Assembly: GCA_013373375.1 (NCBI GenBank)
Contig: JABXHY010000030.1
Location: 1-64,000 of the forward strand
Origin: Gammaproteobacteria bacterium
GTDB taxonomy: Bacteria; Pseudomonadota; Gammaproteobacteria; Enterobacterales; Kangiellaceae
Direction of reading: 5' to 3'
DNA length: 64,000 nucleotides
This document shows, in pieces, positions 28,401 through 37,181 of the stretch (position 1 is the first letter of the stretch; every line of letters begins with the position of its first letter). A program made the translations under genes and the position numbers. Below the pieces are notes generated by a model. It was given only the letters and a program-made list of their open reading frames with translations. It did not search any database and was not told the origin of the DNA.

Positions 28401-29603
28401 TTGCAAAGAAGTTTCATTGATGGTGAGATCATTTAAAGTCTCATTGATCACTAATCCAATTCTCGAGGTCAACGGCATGTCAGTTGCGCCATTTTGCGGC
28501 CAATGCCAACCCACTGTTGGAGATCTAGTATCAATAGTATCTTGATGCTGATAAAAAATAGAATGCGAACGAGTTGCCTGAGCGCCAGACGCCATTACAA
28601 CATGTCCATACGGTATAGGTTGGAAATCCATACTGTCAGGTCCTGAAACTGATGCTGGTCGATCAATTTTTAACGCGAGCTCTCCTGTTAGCATATTAAT
28701 TTTAAATAAACCGCTCGCATTATTTGAAAAACCAAATTCATCTTGAAACTGAATATATCGACCACCCGCAGTTTCTATTGGAAGTTCATACTCAACATGA
28801 ATATCCTCAGGATCACCAATATCGATAACGACCATATTGGCATCGCCATCCTGTCCGTTTGAATTAGCACCCGACATAATGACTACGTAATGACGCCAGA
28901 TGTGCCAGGCATTGGTATATTGTGTGTAATTACCGGTCAAAGTATCGAGCAAGCGAGGGCTTTGTGGATCACCAACATCGAATATGGCTAATCCTGGATT
29001 ATTTTCAGTTGGAGAGTGAATAACTAAGTTACCAATCGACCAAATATTATTAGTATTCGTGCCAGACTGTGCGATTAAATTTTGATTATTAATTAATTGA
29101 CCACTACGAGAATCGTAGATACCCGTCTGATGAATATGATACGGATAGTTTAACGCCGGGCTGAACCACTGGTTAGGATTCGAATAATAGTTGAATGGAT
29201 CATTCCAGGGCTGTCTATCTAGCATATTGTTAAGAGAAACAAATCGATTATTTGAATCTGGATGAGCGTAACTGCGCCAAAATGCTTGCTGCCCGTCTGA
29301 TAAAAACTTAACCCATGCGTGTCCATTTACACCAGTCGTTTGATTTTGCAGTCGTTGTAAAGTTCGAAAATCTGAAAAATCCCATACACTTGTTGTATCT
29401 TCGGCACCAAGATACAACTGACAATTATGCACAGTTACAACCCTTCCACCTTGTTCAATTTGAGAAATAAATTCGCCTGCCGAACCATAATCAATATTCA
29501 ATGCTGAACAATTGGATTCTGCTCGCACTAAATCAACATAAGTTACAGTTATTAGAAATAAACCATATTGCAAAATTGAATATAAAACTTGAATATTGCG
29601 CAT
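25404..29603 (-). CDS. Giant secreted multidomain dihaem cytochrome (peroxidase/MauG-like) with PKD and beta-propeller domains
   Basis: This is an exported protein of about 1,400 aa. In order it carries: a signal peptide; LVIVD-type repeats (about 190-310); a Big_5-like Ig domain ending in AGNTIEPYEFQFSTG; a PKD domain (YRWDFGDGNTTTW); and a YncE-like beta-propeller (about 575-930). Next come two c-type haem sites, CAACH near 948 and CHGCH near 1084, the second followed by LRGVWKTAPYLHDGSAST as in dihaem cytochrome c peroxidases. Two more PKD domains follow, and a C-terminal hydrophobic helix with trailing basic residues, possibly a membrane anchor or sorting signal. It is probably an extracellular or envelope redox enzyme. 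The start at 29603 gives a clean signal peptide; 29615 is an alternative. It is co-transcribed with the DUF1349-like gene. Confidence 0.82.
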   Translation of the reverse strand: MRNIQVLYSILQYGLFLITVTYVDLVRAESNCSALNIDYGSAGEFISQIEQGGRVVTVHNCQLYLGAEDTTSVWDFSDFRTLQRLQNQTTGVNGHAWVKFLSDGQQAFWRSYAHPDSNNRFVSLNNMLDRQPWNDPFNYYSNPNQWFSPALNYPYHIHQTGIYDSRSGQLINNQNLIAQSGTNTNNIWSIGNLVIHSPTENNPGLAIFDVGDPQSPRLLDTLTGNYTQYTNAWHIWRHYVVIMSGANSNGQDGDANMVVIDIGDPEDIHVEYELPIETAGGRYIQFQDEFGFSNNASGLFKINMLTGELALKIDRPASVSGPDSMDFQPIPYGHVVMASGAQATRSHSIFYQHQDTIDTRSPTVGWHWPQNGATDMPLTSRIGLVINETLNDLTINETSLQLTSSSGQVVETVITSSQHDVINIIPKQNLIEDTTYTLIVAGIEDVAGNTIEPYEFQFSTGSEIDGGNNSAPIISAVTITQSLPLLVNSVIEIAASASDPDDDPLEYRWDFGDGNTTTWVSSPTVQHQYLSAGNFILTLQVRDSAQLVTSLTLNVQIVEPEPELYPQQSSRLLIDQQRRRLWSVNPDNATVSHIHVDELSGLVEINVCDKPTSIALDVRDQIWVTCFGDDSIKVIDPDNNQIIESVQLGYGAAPVAVLFEQQSDTGYVVLSGKKSVLRLNANTRDVVPGSINLTGEPHAFALSGNDDFLYITQKISRGNAGIVWKINANDFSLSTVIQLPIDTQTEDSPVEGRGLPNYLLGIALNPNSDRAMVLSNKDNILRGLQRDEQLRNFETIKRALISPINLSSNQVENSSFDIDDSVLPSSTVYSQSGNQLFVTLMGNNRLIVLNPFTGNEITRVEVGRAPDAIAIDHETSRVFVKNFLSRNISVFDGSGVLTNTSFELPELQSPISMVTNELLQQQILTGKQIFYNAQDPRMGQDGYISCAACHLDGESDGQTWDHTQMGEGLRNTTSLTGQAGMQHGRVHWTANFDEIQDFEGDIRELFSGTGFLSDQVFNAGTRSDPLGDPKAGLSDELDALASYVSSLGATTIPRSPFRENNGSLTASAVQGKQIFIESGCHGCHGGESFTNSETNQLFDVGTLKDSSGNRLGDELTGLDTPTLRGVWKTAPYLHDGSASTLLEVINLNSNDDHGVTAHLSVQDKERLVDYLLQIDGFEQGIPFPDQIAPTADFAFSNDTPVNVAISFDGSLSTDDSGEIVQYNWQFGDNNTAEGLSVIHTYNQAGVYAVELTVSDSAGNSHSITKNITVTEISPTAEFSYSSDSFDAPATVSFFASPSLDSDGEIISYSWDFGNGLVSDLSIAATVFQEPGEYLVTLTVMDNSGLTSTTQKNIRITEETEITIGNLSNLLILMLMILVVRRSYYFRIRYSANNKESQNV

Positions 29604-29839
29604 AGAAAAATCCATTTAAAAAAAAGACTTAACTTAACTATAGGTCGAAGGAATTACTAGACGTACCCCAGAGTTAGGGTTTTAAAGAAAGGGATTCGAA
29701 TAAGAATTAAATTTTTAATGAGTAGTGAGAGCAATGTCACATTATAAAATAATAAGAAAGGCTTGCCTCTGTAATAGCGAATAACCCTTTGCTCTCAAGA
29801 CTCTACATCTTAGATAAAATGATTTACTTAATTATCGCA

Positions 29840-30649
29840 TCAATTATTCCAAAACTCAGAATCAAATCGAGATAACTTATTGGTTCGAATCATTGATCTA
29901 ATTTCCTTAATATATTCCTCGCCTCGCTCAGAATAATTACTTAATCCTTGCGCCAATTCTGAACCACTAAATTGACCTTTTGACTGTCTTAATGTTGCTC
30001 TGTAGGTTCGTAGTTGTTGGTAAGCTTGGTGTTTATTAATGTTTCGAACATAACTAAATACTGACTCATTAACCGAATCAAACTTTCGAACCTCGTGTTT
30101 CAGTCCATCTTTCCGATTCTTTGGTATGAAACCGCAACCCTCTGTAAAACACCATTGTCCGTACAAATTATTCGCTTCTCTAGCAAAACGGGAGCTTCCC
30201 CATCCCGATTCATTGGCAGCTTGAGCTAGAGCTAATGATGGTGGAACGACATCAAGTCGTTTTAGGAGTACTTCTTTCGACTGATAAACCGCTTGTATGT
30301 CGTCGACTTCCAGATTAAATGCCTCGGATATTTCGAGAAGCCATTCTCTATCCTCTTCTTCTAATTCAGCGACCGGTAATTTGAACAATTCTAAAGCCTT
30401 GCTCCTTTGAATGAGTACTTTGCGATTTGCGTCGTTCACCATTGGGTGTAATAAATTGAAAAACGTTGTCTTTTTTTCATTCACGTCTTTGATTTCCGCA
30501 AACTCAGGCAGCTCTTCAACGCACTCTGTTTTTGTATTGTAACAGGGTTGTAATGCTCCGGCAGGTCCGCTGGTACCGCATCCAGTAACAATCAACAAGA
30601 TAATGATAAGTGCGAAGATAAAACTAATACGAAAATTTAACCCATCCAT
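29840..30649 (-). CDS. Bax-like glucosaminidase-domain lipoprotein
   Basis: This 269-aa lipoprotein has lipobox VTGC with Cys24 as the lipid-anchored residue. The C-terminal 150 residues match the E. coli Bax / FlgJ-type N-acetylglucosaminidase fold, with the catalytic Glu147 in ALAQAANESGWGSSRFA, then NNLYGQWCF and a later VFSYVRNINKHQAY stretch. It probably cleaves peptidoglycan glycan strands or binds them at the outer membrane. Extra Cys pairs (WCFTEGC) may form a disulfide. No co-transcribed partner is evident. Confidence 0.88.
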   Translation of the reverse strand: MDGLNFRISFIFALIIILLIVTGCGTSGPAGALQPCYNTKTECVEELPEFAEIKDVNEKKTTFFNLLHPMVNDANRKVLIQRSKALELFKLPVAELEEEDREWLLEISEAFNLEVDDIQAVYQSKEVLLKRLDVVPPSLALAQAANESGWGSSRFAREANNLYGQWCFTEGCGFIPKNRKDGLKHEVRKFDSVNESVFSYVRNINKHQAYQQLRTYRATLRQSKGQFSGSELAQGLSNYSERGEEYIKEIRSMIRTNKLSRFDSEFWNN

Positions 30650-30842
30650 TATTTACTCTTCCTGAAAAAGTCACAATTTAGATATGGTAACACTCATGAT
30701 TTTAATTGAGTGAATGGTTTGAGATATTATGTGATTTTGTCTAACTAGTTTTTAATCGATGGAAAGTGTTGAAAACTGTACAAAAGAAAATTTAAAAGTA
30801 TAAAAAAATAAATCTTTATCAGTTTAATATATTTATAAATAA

Positions 30843-30880
30843 CAAAAAACTGCAAGTAACATTAACTGTCAACTTGCAGT
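30843..30880 (-). terminator. Rho-independent terminator after the M14 carboxypeptidase gene
   Basis: On the minus strand a perfect 9-bp stem (ACTGCAAGT / ACTTGCAGT, 30849-30857 with 30872-30880) with a 14-base loop is followed by TTTTTTG. It lies about 95 bp after the stop of the minus-strand peptidase gene. The rest of 30650-30975 shows no gene. Confidence 0.85.
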
Positions 30881-30975
30881 AATCATTGATGTCATAACGT
30901 TAAATTTAAGCAATTAATAACCGCTTTTGATTTAACCTATGCCAGAGCTGATCCATTATTCTTATCAATTAATAA

Positions 30976-33594
30976 CTAATTCCACTGAGCGCTAATATTG
31001 ACGTCTGAAAAACTAGAATAGCCCCTGATACTAATATACCAAGTATCTGCTGCGGGGTTATTAATCGCACATGTTTCATTATTTCCCCAGCGATAAGGGC
31101 GGCAGTCGTATTGATTTAATGTTGCCTCACTACCTTTTCTCACATACAGATCTGCATCTCCGTTTCCACCAGACATTTCAACGTTCAGCGAAGACATTCC
31201 AGCAGGAATTTGGATCGCAAAATGCTGCCACTGGCCTTCGGCTCCTGAAAGGTCAGACTGCTCAAAAGAACCGCCGGTACCGTTTTTGGTATAGGATGCG
31301 GTTAAAGAAACACCACTAAATGCTCGGTAACCTCTCAGCATGACAAAATATCTTCCAGCCTGAACATTTGTTACATTACAGGTTTCTTGATTGCCATTTC
31401 GATAAGGACGACAATCATAATCGGATGCAGTTGGTTCAGAACCAAACTTAACATATAAATCAGCATCACCCGAGCCGCCGGTAATGTTAAACGTTAAGTT
31501 AGCCGCGTCGGCAGGAACATTAATAAAATACTGCAACTCTTCTGCTTGATCGCCTGACAATCCAGAGATAGTTACACCATTTTGCAACTCATTTCCTGAA
31601 ACATCAGATACGGTTACAGACTTGGTCTCTACATCACTGCCAGAATTATTATCTCTGACGGTCAACGAAACACTGTAAGTACCGGCTTGGGAAAATGTAT
31701 GTTGCACATTTACACCGGCATCAGATGAACCATCACCAAAACCCCACTCATAGTTTGCAATTTGACCAGAACTTAATGCTCCGTCAAAACTACAGGTTAG
31801 AGCTGTACAGTCAAAAGCAAAGTCTGCAGATAAAGGAGGTGTAGTATCGTCAGTAATTTTCAGAAAAGACGCAGAGATTGCACCAAAGGTATTTGTGGTA
31901 TCTTTCGAACGAACAAACACAATGTGCTCACCAACTGACAAACTACTGGTATTAATTAATCCAGAAATAGATTCTGTCTTATTATTATAGTTACCATCAC
32001 TTGCGCCTAATGGAATCGCGACTGCGCCATCCTGCCAGGGAGGTACATCAATATAATACTCAGCACCACTGATATTCTGAGTGCTTTCAGTTCCGTTGCG
32101 AGTGCTAAAACGTGTATCACTGGCACTCGCTGAAATCTCGACACTAGTGCCTGCAGGAACTCCTGTGGTGGAAGCGTCATCACTTAACGATAAGTTAAGG
32201 ATATCTGGGCCAGAAGGTGTTACATATGGCGCACTAACGACTTTCGCTGCGTAAATTAAAGCAGGAAGGTTATCGGGTTTAATCGTATTGTTGTAAGTTG
32301 AACAGTTTTGAAAAAAGCTGGTGCCTAATTCAAATGTAATCGCTGGAACACCCAATTCGCTGTAACTTACACTATCACTGGTACCATCGGTTGCGTAAAG
32401 ACCTATCGATTGTTGCGGTAAGTAACCATTGAAAAATGCGAACTTTCGACCAAGAGATTGTAACGCAGCTCCATTTGGCGCTGGAGTATTCTTGTCTCCC
32501 CAAGGCCATAATACCAGTTCACTGTAACTGTGAATATCAATGTGCATACCTGTTGTCGTATCAGGAGCTGCATCGTTATCGTTCGGCCCTCTTAAATCTG
32601 GGAAAATACTCCTAATATAGTTTTCGATCGCCTGAATTTCTGGTTCCGAGCCTGCACTTGGACCGCGATATGTATCACTACACTGATTTCCACTGGAGCC
32701 AGAGCCGTTGGTAATATCCCAACGGTCAGTAAAGTTTCGATTTAAATCGGCCCCTCTTCGACTCGATGTCGCACCACAGTAATTTTGATTGGTGTTTTTG
32801 CGCCAACTACTTCCAGCTTCAGCTTTTTTGCGACCATCAGGATTAGTTTGTAGCATCAAGTGCACTTCGTGATGATCTAATATCCAACGAGCATCCGCGT
32901 TATCTGCATAACCATTTAGCAACCAACGAGCAAAGTCTAAATTTAATGGCGCCGTAGTGTATTCTCTTGCGTGAATTGCACTATTGATAAATAACTTTGG
33001 TTTTTCGAAATTATTGGATTTATTAGTCAGCACCAAAACACGAATATCGTACCCACCAAGGTTTGCTCCTTTCTCCCAAGAATCACCAACGTCTACCCAC
33101 TCTGCTAAATTGGGATAATCCGTGGTAAAGTTCTGAGCAGCTAAAAACGTTTCTTCAACAGTTTCGTAGCAAGCGTATCCCGGGATAGCAGTTGGCTCTG
33201 CATTAAACAATGAGTTTGACTTAAGCTGATTTTGCAATTGTTCGAGTCTTTGATTTCGTCGTTTGATAAAGTCATTTGCTTTTTCAATTTTAAAGTTAAA
33301 TGGCTTTAATTTTTTCAGGTCTTCTTTACTCAACTCGATAATCATATAACCTTTTGATTTGTGAGTTTCCTGTAATTGACTGTGAAATGAAATGGATAAC
33401 TTATTCATCATCGTTTCGTTACCGAAATAAACTCGATAGACATCTGTCACATTCTTTTCATCTTCAAGTGTTTGAATAAGGTCTTGGGTTTTCTTGCTAC
33501 TTATATTGTTAGCTTGCGCATCGGTAGCGCTTAAAGCAAGTAAGCTAACGTAACTGCAGGAAACGATAGCGATTAAAATTTTTCTAAATATCAT
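30976..33594 (-). CDS. Secreted M14 zinc carboxypeptidase with PKD and two PPC domains
   Basis: This 872-aa exported metallopeptidase has a signal peptide (about 28 residues), then a propeptide (to about 120). The M14 catalytic domain has the zinc motif HAREY near residue 206 (HxxE), the third zinc His in DIHSYSELVLWPWG near 354, and the general-base Glu in ITFELGTSFF near 423. An Ig-like region follows, then a PKD domain (YEWGFGDGSSDAGV) and two PPC domains, recognised by paired DADLYV and DCRPYR repeats. The PPC/PKD tail is typical of marine secreted proteases and is often removed on maturation. It should release C-terminal amino acids from extracellular peptides. A terminator follows at 30843-30880. 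Confidence 0.95.
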   Translation of the reverse strand: MIFRKILIAIVSCSYVSLLALSATDAQANNISSKKTQDLIQTLEDEKNVTDVYRVYFGNETMMNKLSISFHSQLQETHKSKGYMIIELSKEDLKKLKPFNFKIEKANDFIKRRNQRLEQLQNQLKSNSLFNAEPTAIPGYACYETVEETFLAAQNFTTDYPNLAEWVDVGDSWEKGANLGGYDIRVLVLTNKSNNFEKPKLFINSAIHAREYTTAPLNLDFARWLLNGYADNADARWILDHHEVHLMLQTNPDGRKKAEAGSSWRKNTNQNYCGATSSRRGADLNRNFTDRWDITNGSGSSGNQCSDTYRGPSAGSEPEIQAIENYIRSIFPDLRGPNDNDAAPDTTTGMHIDIHSYSELVLWPWGDKNTPAPNGAALQSLGRKFAFFNGYLPQQSIGLYATDGTSDSVSYSELGVPAITFELGTSFFQNCSTYNNTIKPDNLPALIYAAKVVSAPYVTPSGPDILNLSLSDDASTTGVPAGTSVEISASASDTRFSTRNGTESTQNISGAEYYIDVPPWQDGAVAIPLGASDGNYNNKTESISGLINTSSLSVGEHIVFVRSKDTTNTFGAISASFLKITDDTTPPLSADFAFDCTALTCSFDGALSSGQIANYEWGFGDGSSDAGVNVQHTFSQAGTYSVSLTVRDNNSGSDVETKSVTVSDVSGNELQNGVTISGLSGDQAEELQYFINVPADAANLTFNITGGSGDADLYVKFGSEPTASDYDCRPYRNGNQETCNVTNVQAGRYFVMLRGYRAFSGVSLTASYTKNGTGGSFEQSDLSGAEGQWQHFAIQIPAGMSSLNVEMSGGNGDADLYVRKGSEATLNQYDCRPYRWGNNETCAINNPAADTWYISIRGYSSFSDVNISAQWN

Positions 33595-34018
33595 TGTTTG
33601 GTCCTCGGTAAATTTATTTATTTTTTATTAACCATTACATGTCAAAACACCTCATATTTTTTGATAACGCCGAAATGGTTGAACAAATAATAGTCACTAG
33701 GTACCAAACTAATTGAGATATAAGAGAAAACTTAAAAGCTTGAGATATTTTCTTATGGTTAGATTGCGATTAATTTAAAAGTATAAGGACGTACTACTCG
33801 CTTCGAGTTTATATAGTACATTAAAGATTTTAATATTCTTGTCTGACGAGTTGAAAATAGTTAAGCCTGATATCAACTTCAACCAGCTCACCATAGTACA
33901 TATTTTAACCAAACTTTATACCGTATTCCTGCGCCACTCTTTTCAACAGTAATATGTACACAACTCGAGGATAGCAGTAATATAAGCGCACTATTATTTA
34001 TAGATGTTAGAGAGAAAA
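33595..34018. other. Gene-free stretch between divergent genes
   Basis: About 420 bp separate the M14 peptidase (minus) and the YebC-like gene (plus). It is AT-rich and should hold both promoters. No frame or clear repeat is seen. Confidence 0.45.
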
Positions 34019-34735
34019 ATGGGACGCGCTTTTCAAAACCGTAAAGAGTCTATGGCGAAGACTTCGGACCAAAACGCCAAAGTTTATAGCAAATTTAGCC
34101 GAGAAATCTATGTTACCGCTAAGGCTGGCGGAATCGACCCTGACGGAAACCTCGCATTACGCAGTCTTTTGGAAAGAGCCAAGAGAAGTCAGGTCCCGGC
34201 TCACGTTATAGAGAAAGCCTTGGACAAAGCCACAGGCGGAGCTGGAGAAGACTTTTCCGTCGCTCGCTACGAGGGATTCGGGCCCGGCAATGTAATGGTA
34301 ATTGTAGAATGCTTAACCGACAACCCAAACCGAACGTTTGGCGATGTGAGACTTTGCTTTACCAAAACCAAGTGCAAGATTGGTACTCAAGGGGCAGTCA
34401 GTCACATGTTTGACCATTGTGCGATTTTTGTGTTCCCCAGTAATAATGAAGAAGCGGTTCTTGATGCCTTAATGGAAGCGGATGTTGATGTCACCGACAT
34501 AGAGTCCAATGATAGCACTATTACAGTGTTTGCCCCTCAGGCAGAGTATTTTAAAGCGAAGCAGGCATTAACCGATACTTTTGAGGACATCGCTTTCGAA
34601 GTGGATGAAATTCAATTTGTGCCACAAACCACAACAGAAGTAACTGGCGATGATGTTGCAATGTTTGAAAAATTTCTTGATATGCTCAATGATTTAGATG
34701 ATGTGCAAAACGTTTATCATAACGCAGAGCTTTAA
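34019..34735 (+). CDS. YebC/PmpR (TACO1) family protein, YeeN-like
   Basis: This 238-aa protein belongs to the YebC family and is closer to the YeeN branch: it starts [20 protein letters not shown], lacks the usual WANIK, and contains [20 protein letters not shown]. Family members bind DNA as transcription regulators or, as recently shown for some, help ribosomes at difficult proline stretches. Three domains are expected. The C-terminus ends [13 protein letters not shown], as in full-length family members. AGAGAG lies upstream of the ATG at 34019; an earlier ATG at 34004 is less likely because family similarity starts at MGR. Confidence 0.9.
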   Translation: MGRAFQNRKESMAKTSDQNAKVYSKFSREIYVTAKAGGIDPDGNLALRSLLERAKRSQVPAHVIEKALDKATGGAGEDFSVARYEGFGPGNVMVIVECLTDNPNRTFGDVRLCFTKTKCKIGTQGAVSHMFDHCAIFVFPSNNEEAVLDALMEADVDVTDIESNDSTITVFAPQAEYFKAKQALTDTFEDIAFEVDEIQFVPQTTTEVTGDDVAMFEKFLDMLNDLDDVQNVYHNAEL

Positions 34736-34833
34736 AAGGTATATCGTTATCAAATAATCGTTTCATTTAGTTTTTCAGCTAACTTTGAATACGTAAGAAA
34801 GTAATTATCAAATCGTATACTTTCCAAAATTTT

Positions 34834-34870
34834 AGTCCCTATTCTGATGTTTTTTAGGGACTTTATTTTT
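34834..34870 (+). terminator. Rho-independent terminator after the YebC-like gene
   Basis: AGTCCCTA (34834-34841) pairs perfectly with TAGGGACT (34855-34862), followed by TTATTTTTT. It is placed 100 bp after the stop codon. Confidence 0.85.
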
Positions 34871-34916
34871 TACAATCTTTATTTTCTGCAGTCTTCATTT
34901 TTCATCCACGATCGAA

Positions 34917-34956
34917 TCTCTTTATCTCTTTATCTCTTTATCTCTTTATCTCTTTA
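34917..34956. repeat. Five perfect tandem copies of an 8-bp unit
   Basis: TCTCTTTA is repeated five times without change, then starts a sixth copy (TCTA). It lies about 280 bp upstream of the lectin lipoprotein gene. Perfect short tandem arrays can change copy number by replication slippage. Confidence 0.9.
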
Positions 34957-35236
34957 TCTATAAAAATCTTAACCTTAGTCAAATGGTACGGCAATATCAC
35001 TAAACTAGAAATTTAATTTATATAAATTAAAACTAAAATCGTTGTCCCGTTGTTATTATGTTGTTATTTAGTACGAGTGTTTTTGTTAGCCTTATTTTTA
35101 TCTCAATAACACAAGTTTTAAATATTAATTTAATAAAAAAGTCATGCTCCAAGGTAACTTGGTTATACACTAGCGCCCTATTTTTAGTCGTACTAAAAAC
35201 CTACCTTGAAAACACCTTTTATACTGGAGCTTATCG

Positions 35237-37033
35237 ATGACGAAATACATCGCTTTAATATTATTTTTAGTCGGATGCGGCATTACTCATTCGCAACAAC
35301 TAATAAGTAATATTGATTCTATTGCAGAAAGACAATTACAAAACCGAGCAGGTGACACTCTTACAAACTGTGGTTTTGCAGAAAACATCATGTGGGAAGC
35401 AGCAAATGATTTATTAAGCGCAGTACCAGGTATTGGTACTCTTACTAAATTCACTATTGCTTTCAGCAAAATCGGCAATAACGTGGCGTGTAATAAGTTA
35501 GGTAATAATGCGAGCACACTAGCTTACATGTCAGAAATTGCAGCTCAAATTGCAAAAAAAGAAGTCGACCAAGCATTAAGAACCCAACTTACAAATGAAG
35601 CTGACGATTTATTAGAGCAGCTTGGCGATATTGCAGCTTCTGTTGAGCAATACGCAAACCTCACTGAACAAGAACAAATCCAAATATTAGCTCGACTAAA
35701 TGCTATCGGTTCTGACGCTTCACAACTGGAAGCTGCAGGAAGTTCATTGAGCTTCGAAGTAATCCCACCGCTTATGGTTATATCGAGTGTTAAGTTAGGT
35801 GCTTACTCACTTCAGTACGGATTAATGGAAAATGGATTTTATAAAGATCAGCTTGGTTTACTTATAATTGATGAAGCTAATGAAAGCATCGAGCGATTTG
35901 AAAGTAAAGAAACGCAAGTAACTGAATACATCCGTAATATTAAAAAATATTACAAAGCTAAAGTTTATGGACCAGATGTTGGTTCCGTAATGGAAATATA
36001 TCGTGTTGATGCGGACGTCAAAACCAGTGATGGAAAAATCTTATGGGAACAGCACTATCGTTGTAATAAATTTGTATTAGCATTCAAAAAATGTCGTGAC
36101 TATAATAAGAAAAAACGTGAAATAAAAAGTCGCGTTGACTACCAATTTAATCACCAACGAAAATTAATGCGTGAAGGCATTATTAATATGGAGTTTGCTC
36201 GCATTAAAATGAAAACAATGGCATTCGCAACTCAATCAAAGCCAAAGAATAGCTGGTCACATTTTATGTCCGCTCAAGCTGGGCGTAAATGTTTAGATGC
36301 GACTGGGCAGCATATCGATGGTAAAAAAGTTGTTATGTGGGACTGTGATTTAAATAATCGCAACCAAAATTGGTACATGGATGACAATGGACAAATACGA
36401 AGTGCGACCACATTCCAACAATGTCTACAGCCAACGAATGGCGATATTCTTAGTGGTACTTCTGTTGAACTTTGGAAATGCTCTGAAAATGAAACATCTC
36501 AACAGTTTACTCGCTTTTTAGGCAATACGATAAGACCGGTAGATAACATTGATTTATGCCTTGAGGTTGAAGGCGCAAACACTGGTAACGGTGCAAAGCT
36601 GATATTAATGGACTGTCATGGCAACGCAAGCCAACAGTGGTATTCTTATTCCCATTTACAAAATGGAAATTCAAAGTGTATGGATAGCGCAGGAAAACTT
36701 AACAATGGTCATGAAATTCACTCGTGGGAGTGTGGCATTTCAAATAACAATCAATCCTGGGCTCACACAAGCGATGGATTCATTAGAAGCTTTGTGAACC
36801 CAAATAAATGCCTAGACCCCACAGGACCTTCGGTAAATCGTGGTACTGAAATTCAAGTGTGGGATTGTATTGACGGTTATGTTTTTCATCGTTGGAATAC
36901 ACCGCAGGACAACACTATTCGCCCAGTATTAACAAATGGAATGTGTATGAATATTGAAAACGCTAGTACGGATAATGGCGCACGTATCTTACTCGAAACT
37001 TGTGATGGACGAGAAAGCGAATTGTGGTATTGA
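35237..37033 (+). CDS. Lipoprotein with alpha-helical N-terminal half and two ricin-type lectin domains
   Basis: This 598-aa predicted lipoprotein has lipobox LVGC with Cys14. Residues about 30-330 are mostly helical: a segment with small residues and one Cys pair, a heptad-like coiled coil (about 100-170), a hydrophobic stretch beginning PPLMVISSVKLGAYS, and a second long amphipathic helix (about 205-240). Residues about 340-598 hold two ricin B-type beta-trefoils recognised by repeated CLxxxG and QxW-like units, for example NRNQNWYMDD and NNNQSWAHTS, each with the VMWDC or VELWKC strand. The lectins should bind glycans. The helical half is of unrecognised family and recalls helical-bundle pore formers. 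A terminator follows. Confidence 0.75.
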   Translation: MTKYIALILFLVGCGITHSQQLISNIDSIAERQLQNRAGDTLTNCGFAENIMWEAANDLLSAVPGIGTLTKFTIAFSKIGNNVACNKLGNNASTLAYMSEIAAQIAKKEVDQALRTQLTNEADDLLEQLGDIAASVEQYANLTEQEQIQILARLNAIGSDASQLEAAGSSLSFEVIPPLMVISSVKLGAYSLQYGLMENGFYKDQLGLLIIDEANESIERFESKETQVTEYIRNIKKYYKAKVYGPDVGSVMEIYRVDADVKTSDGKILWEQHYRCNKFVLAFKKCRDYNKKKREIKSRVDYQFNHQRKLMREGIINMEFARIKMKTMAFATQSKPKNSWSHFMSAQAGRKCLDATGQHIDGKKVVMWDCDLNNRNQNWYMDDNGQIRSATTFQQCLQPTNGDILSGTSVELWKCSENETSQQFTRFLGNTIRPVDNIDLCLEVEGANTGNGAKLILMDCHGNASQQWYSYSHLQNGNSKCMDSAGKLNNGHEIHSWECGISNNNQSWAHTSDGFIRSFVNPNKCLDPTGPSVNRGTEIQVWDCIDGYVFHRWNTPQDNTIRPVLTNGMCMNIENASTDNGARILLETCDGRESELWY

Positions 37034-37059
37034 TAACTAGAATGCTTCAATAGACAATT

Positions 37060-37096
37060 AAAAAAAGCGAGTAATTCATTACGATTGCTCGCTTTA
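37060..37096. terminator. Terminator shared by convergent genes
   Basis: AGCGAGTAAT (37066-37075) pairs with ATTGCTCGCT (37084-37093), with one G-T pair. On the minus strand the stem is followed by seven T, a strong signal for the TonB receptor transcript; on the plus strand only CTTT follows. It lies between the lectin lipoprotein and the receptor. Confidence 0.8.
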
Positions 37097-37181
37097 CTGT
37101 TTTCTAATATCCATTTTTCACTATTTTTTATTTTTTCTTTCAAGGAATACAATAGCTCACTTTAATAATAAAAAGGAAAAT

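Larger units (their letters stand above)
34736..35236. other. 500-bp intergenic region
   Basis: It contains the terminator (34834-34870), the 8-bp microsatellite (34917-34956), then AT-rich sequence. A 60-codon hydrophobic frame (35058-35240) overlaps the lipoprotein start by ATGA but has no ribosome binding site, so it is not called. Confidence 0.5.

Noticed and set aside
35058-35240. 60-codon hydrophobic frame overlapping the lectin lipoprotein start by ATGA
   Set aside because: The overlap is suggestive, but there is no ribosome binding site and the hydrophobicity is expected from AT-rich DNA.
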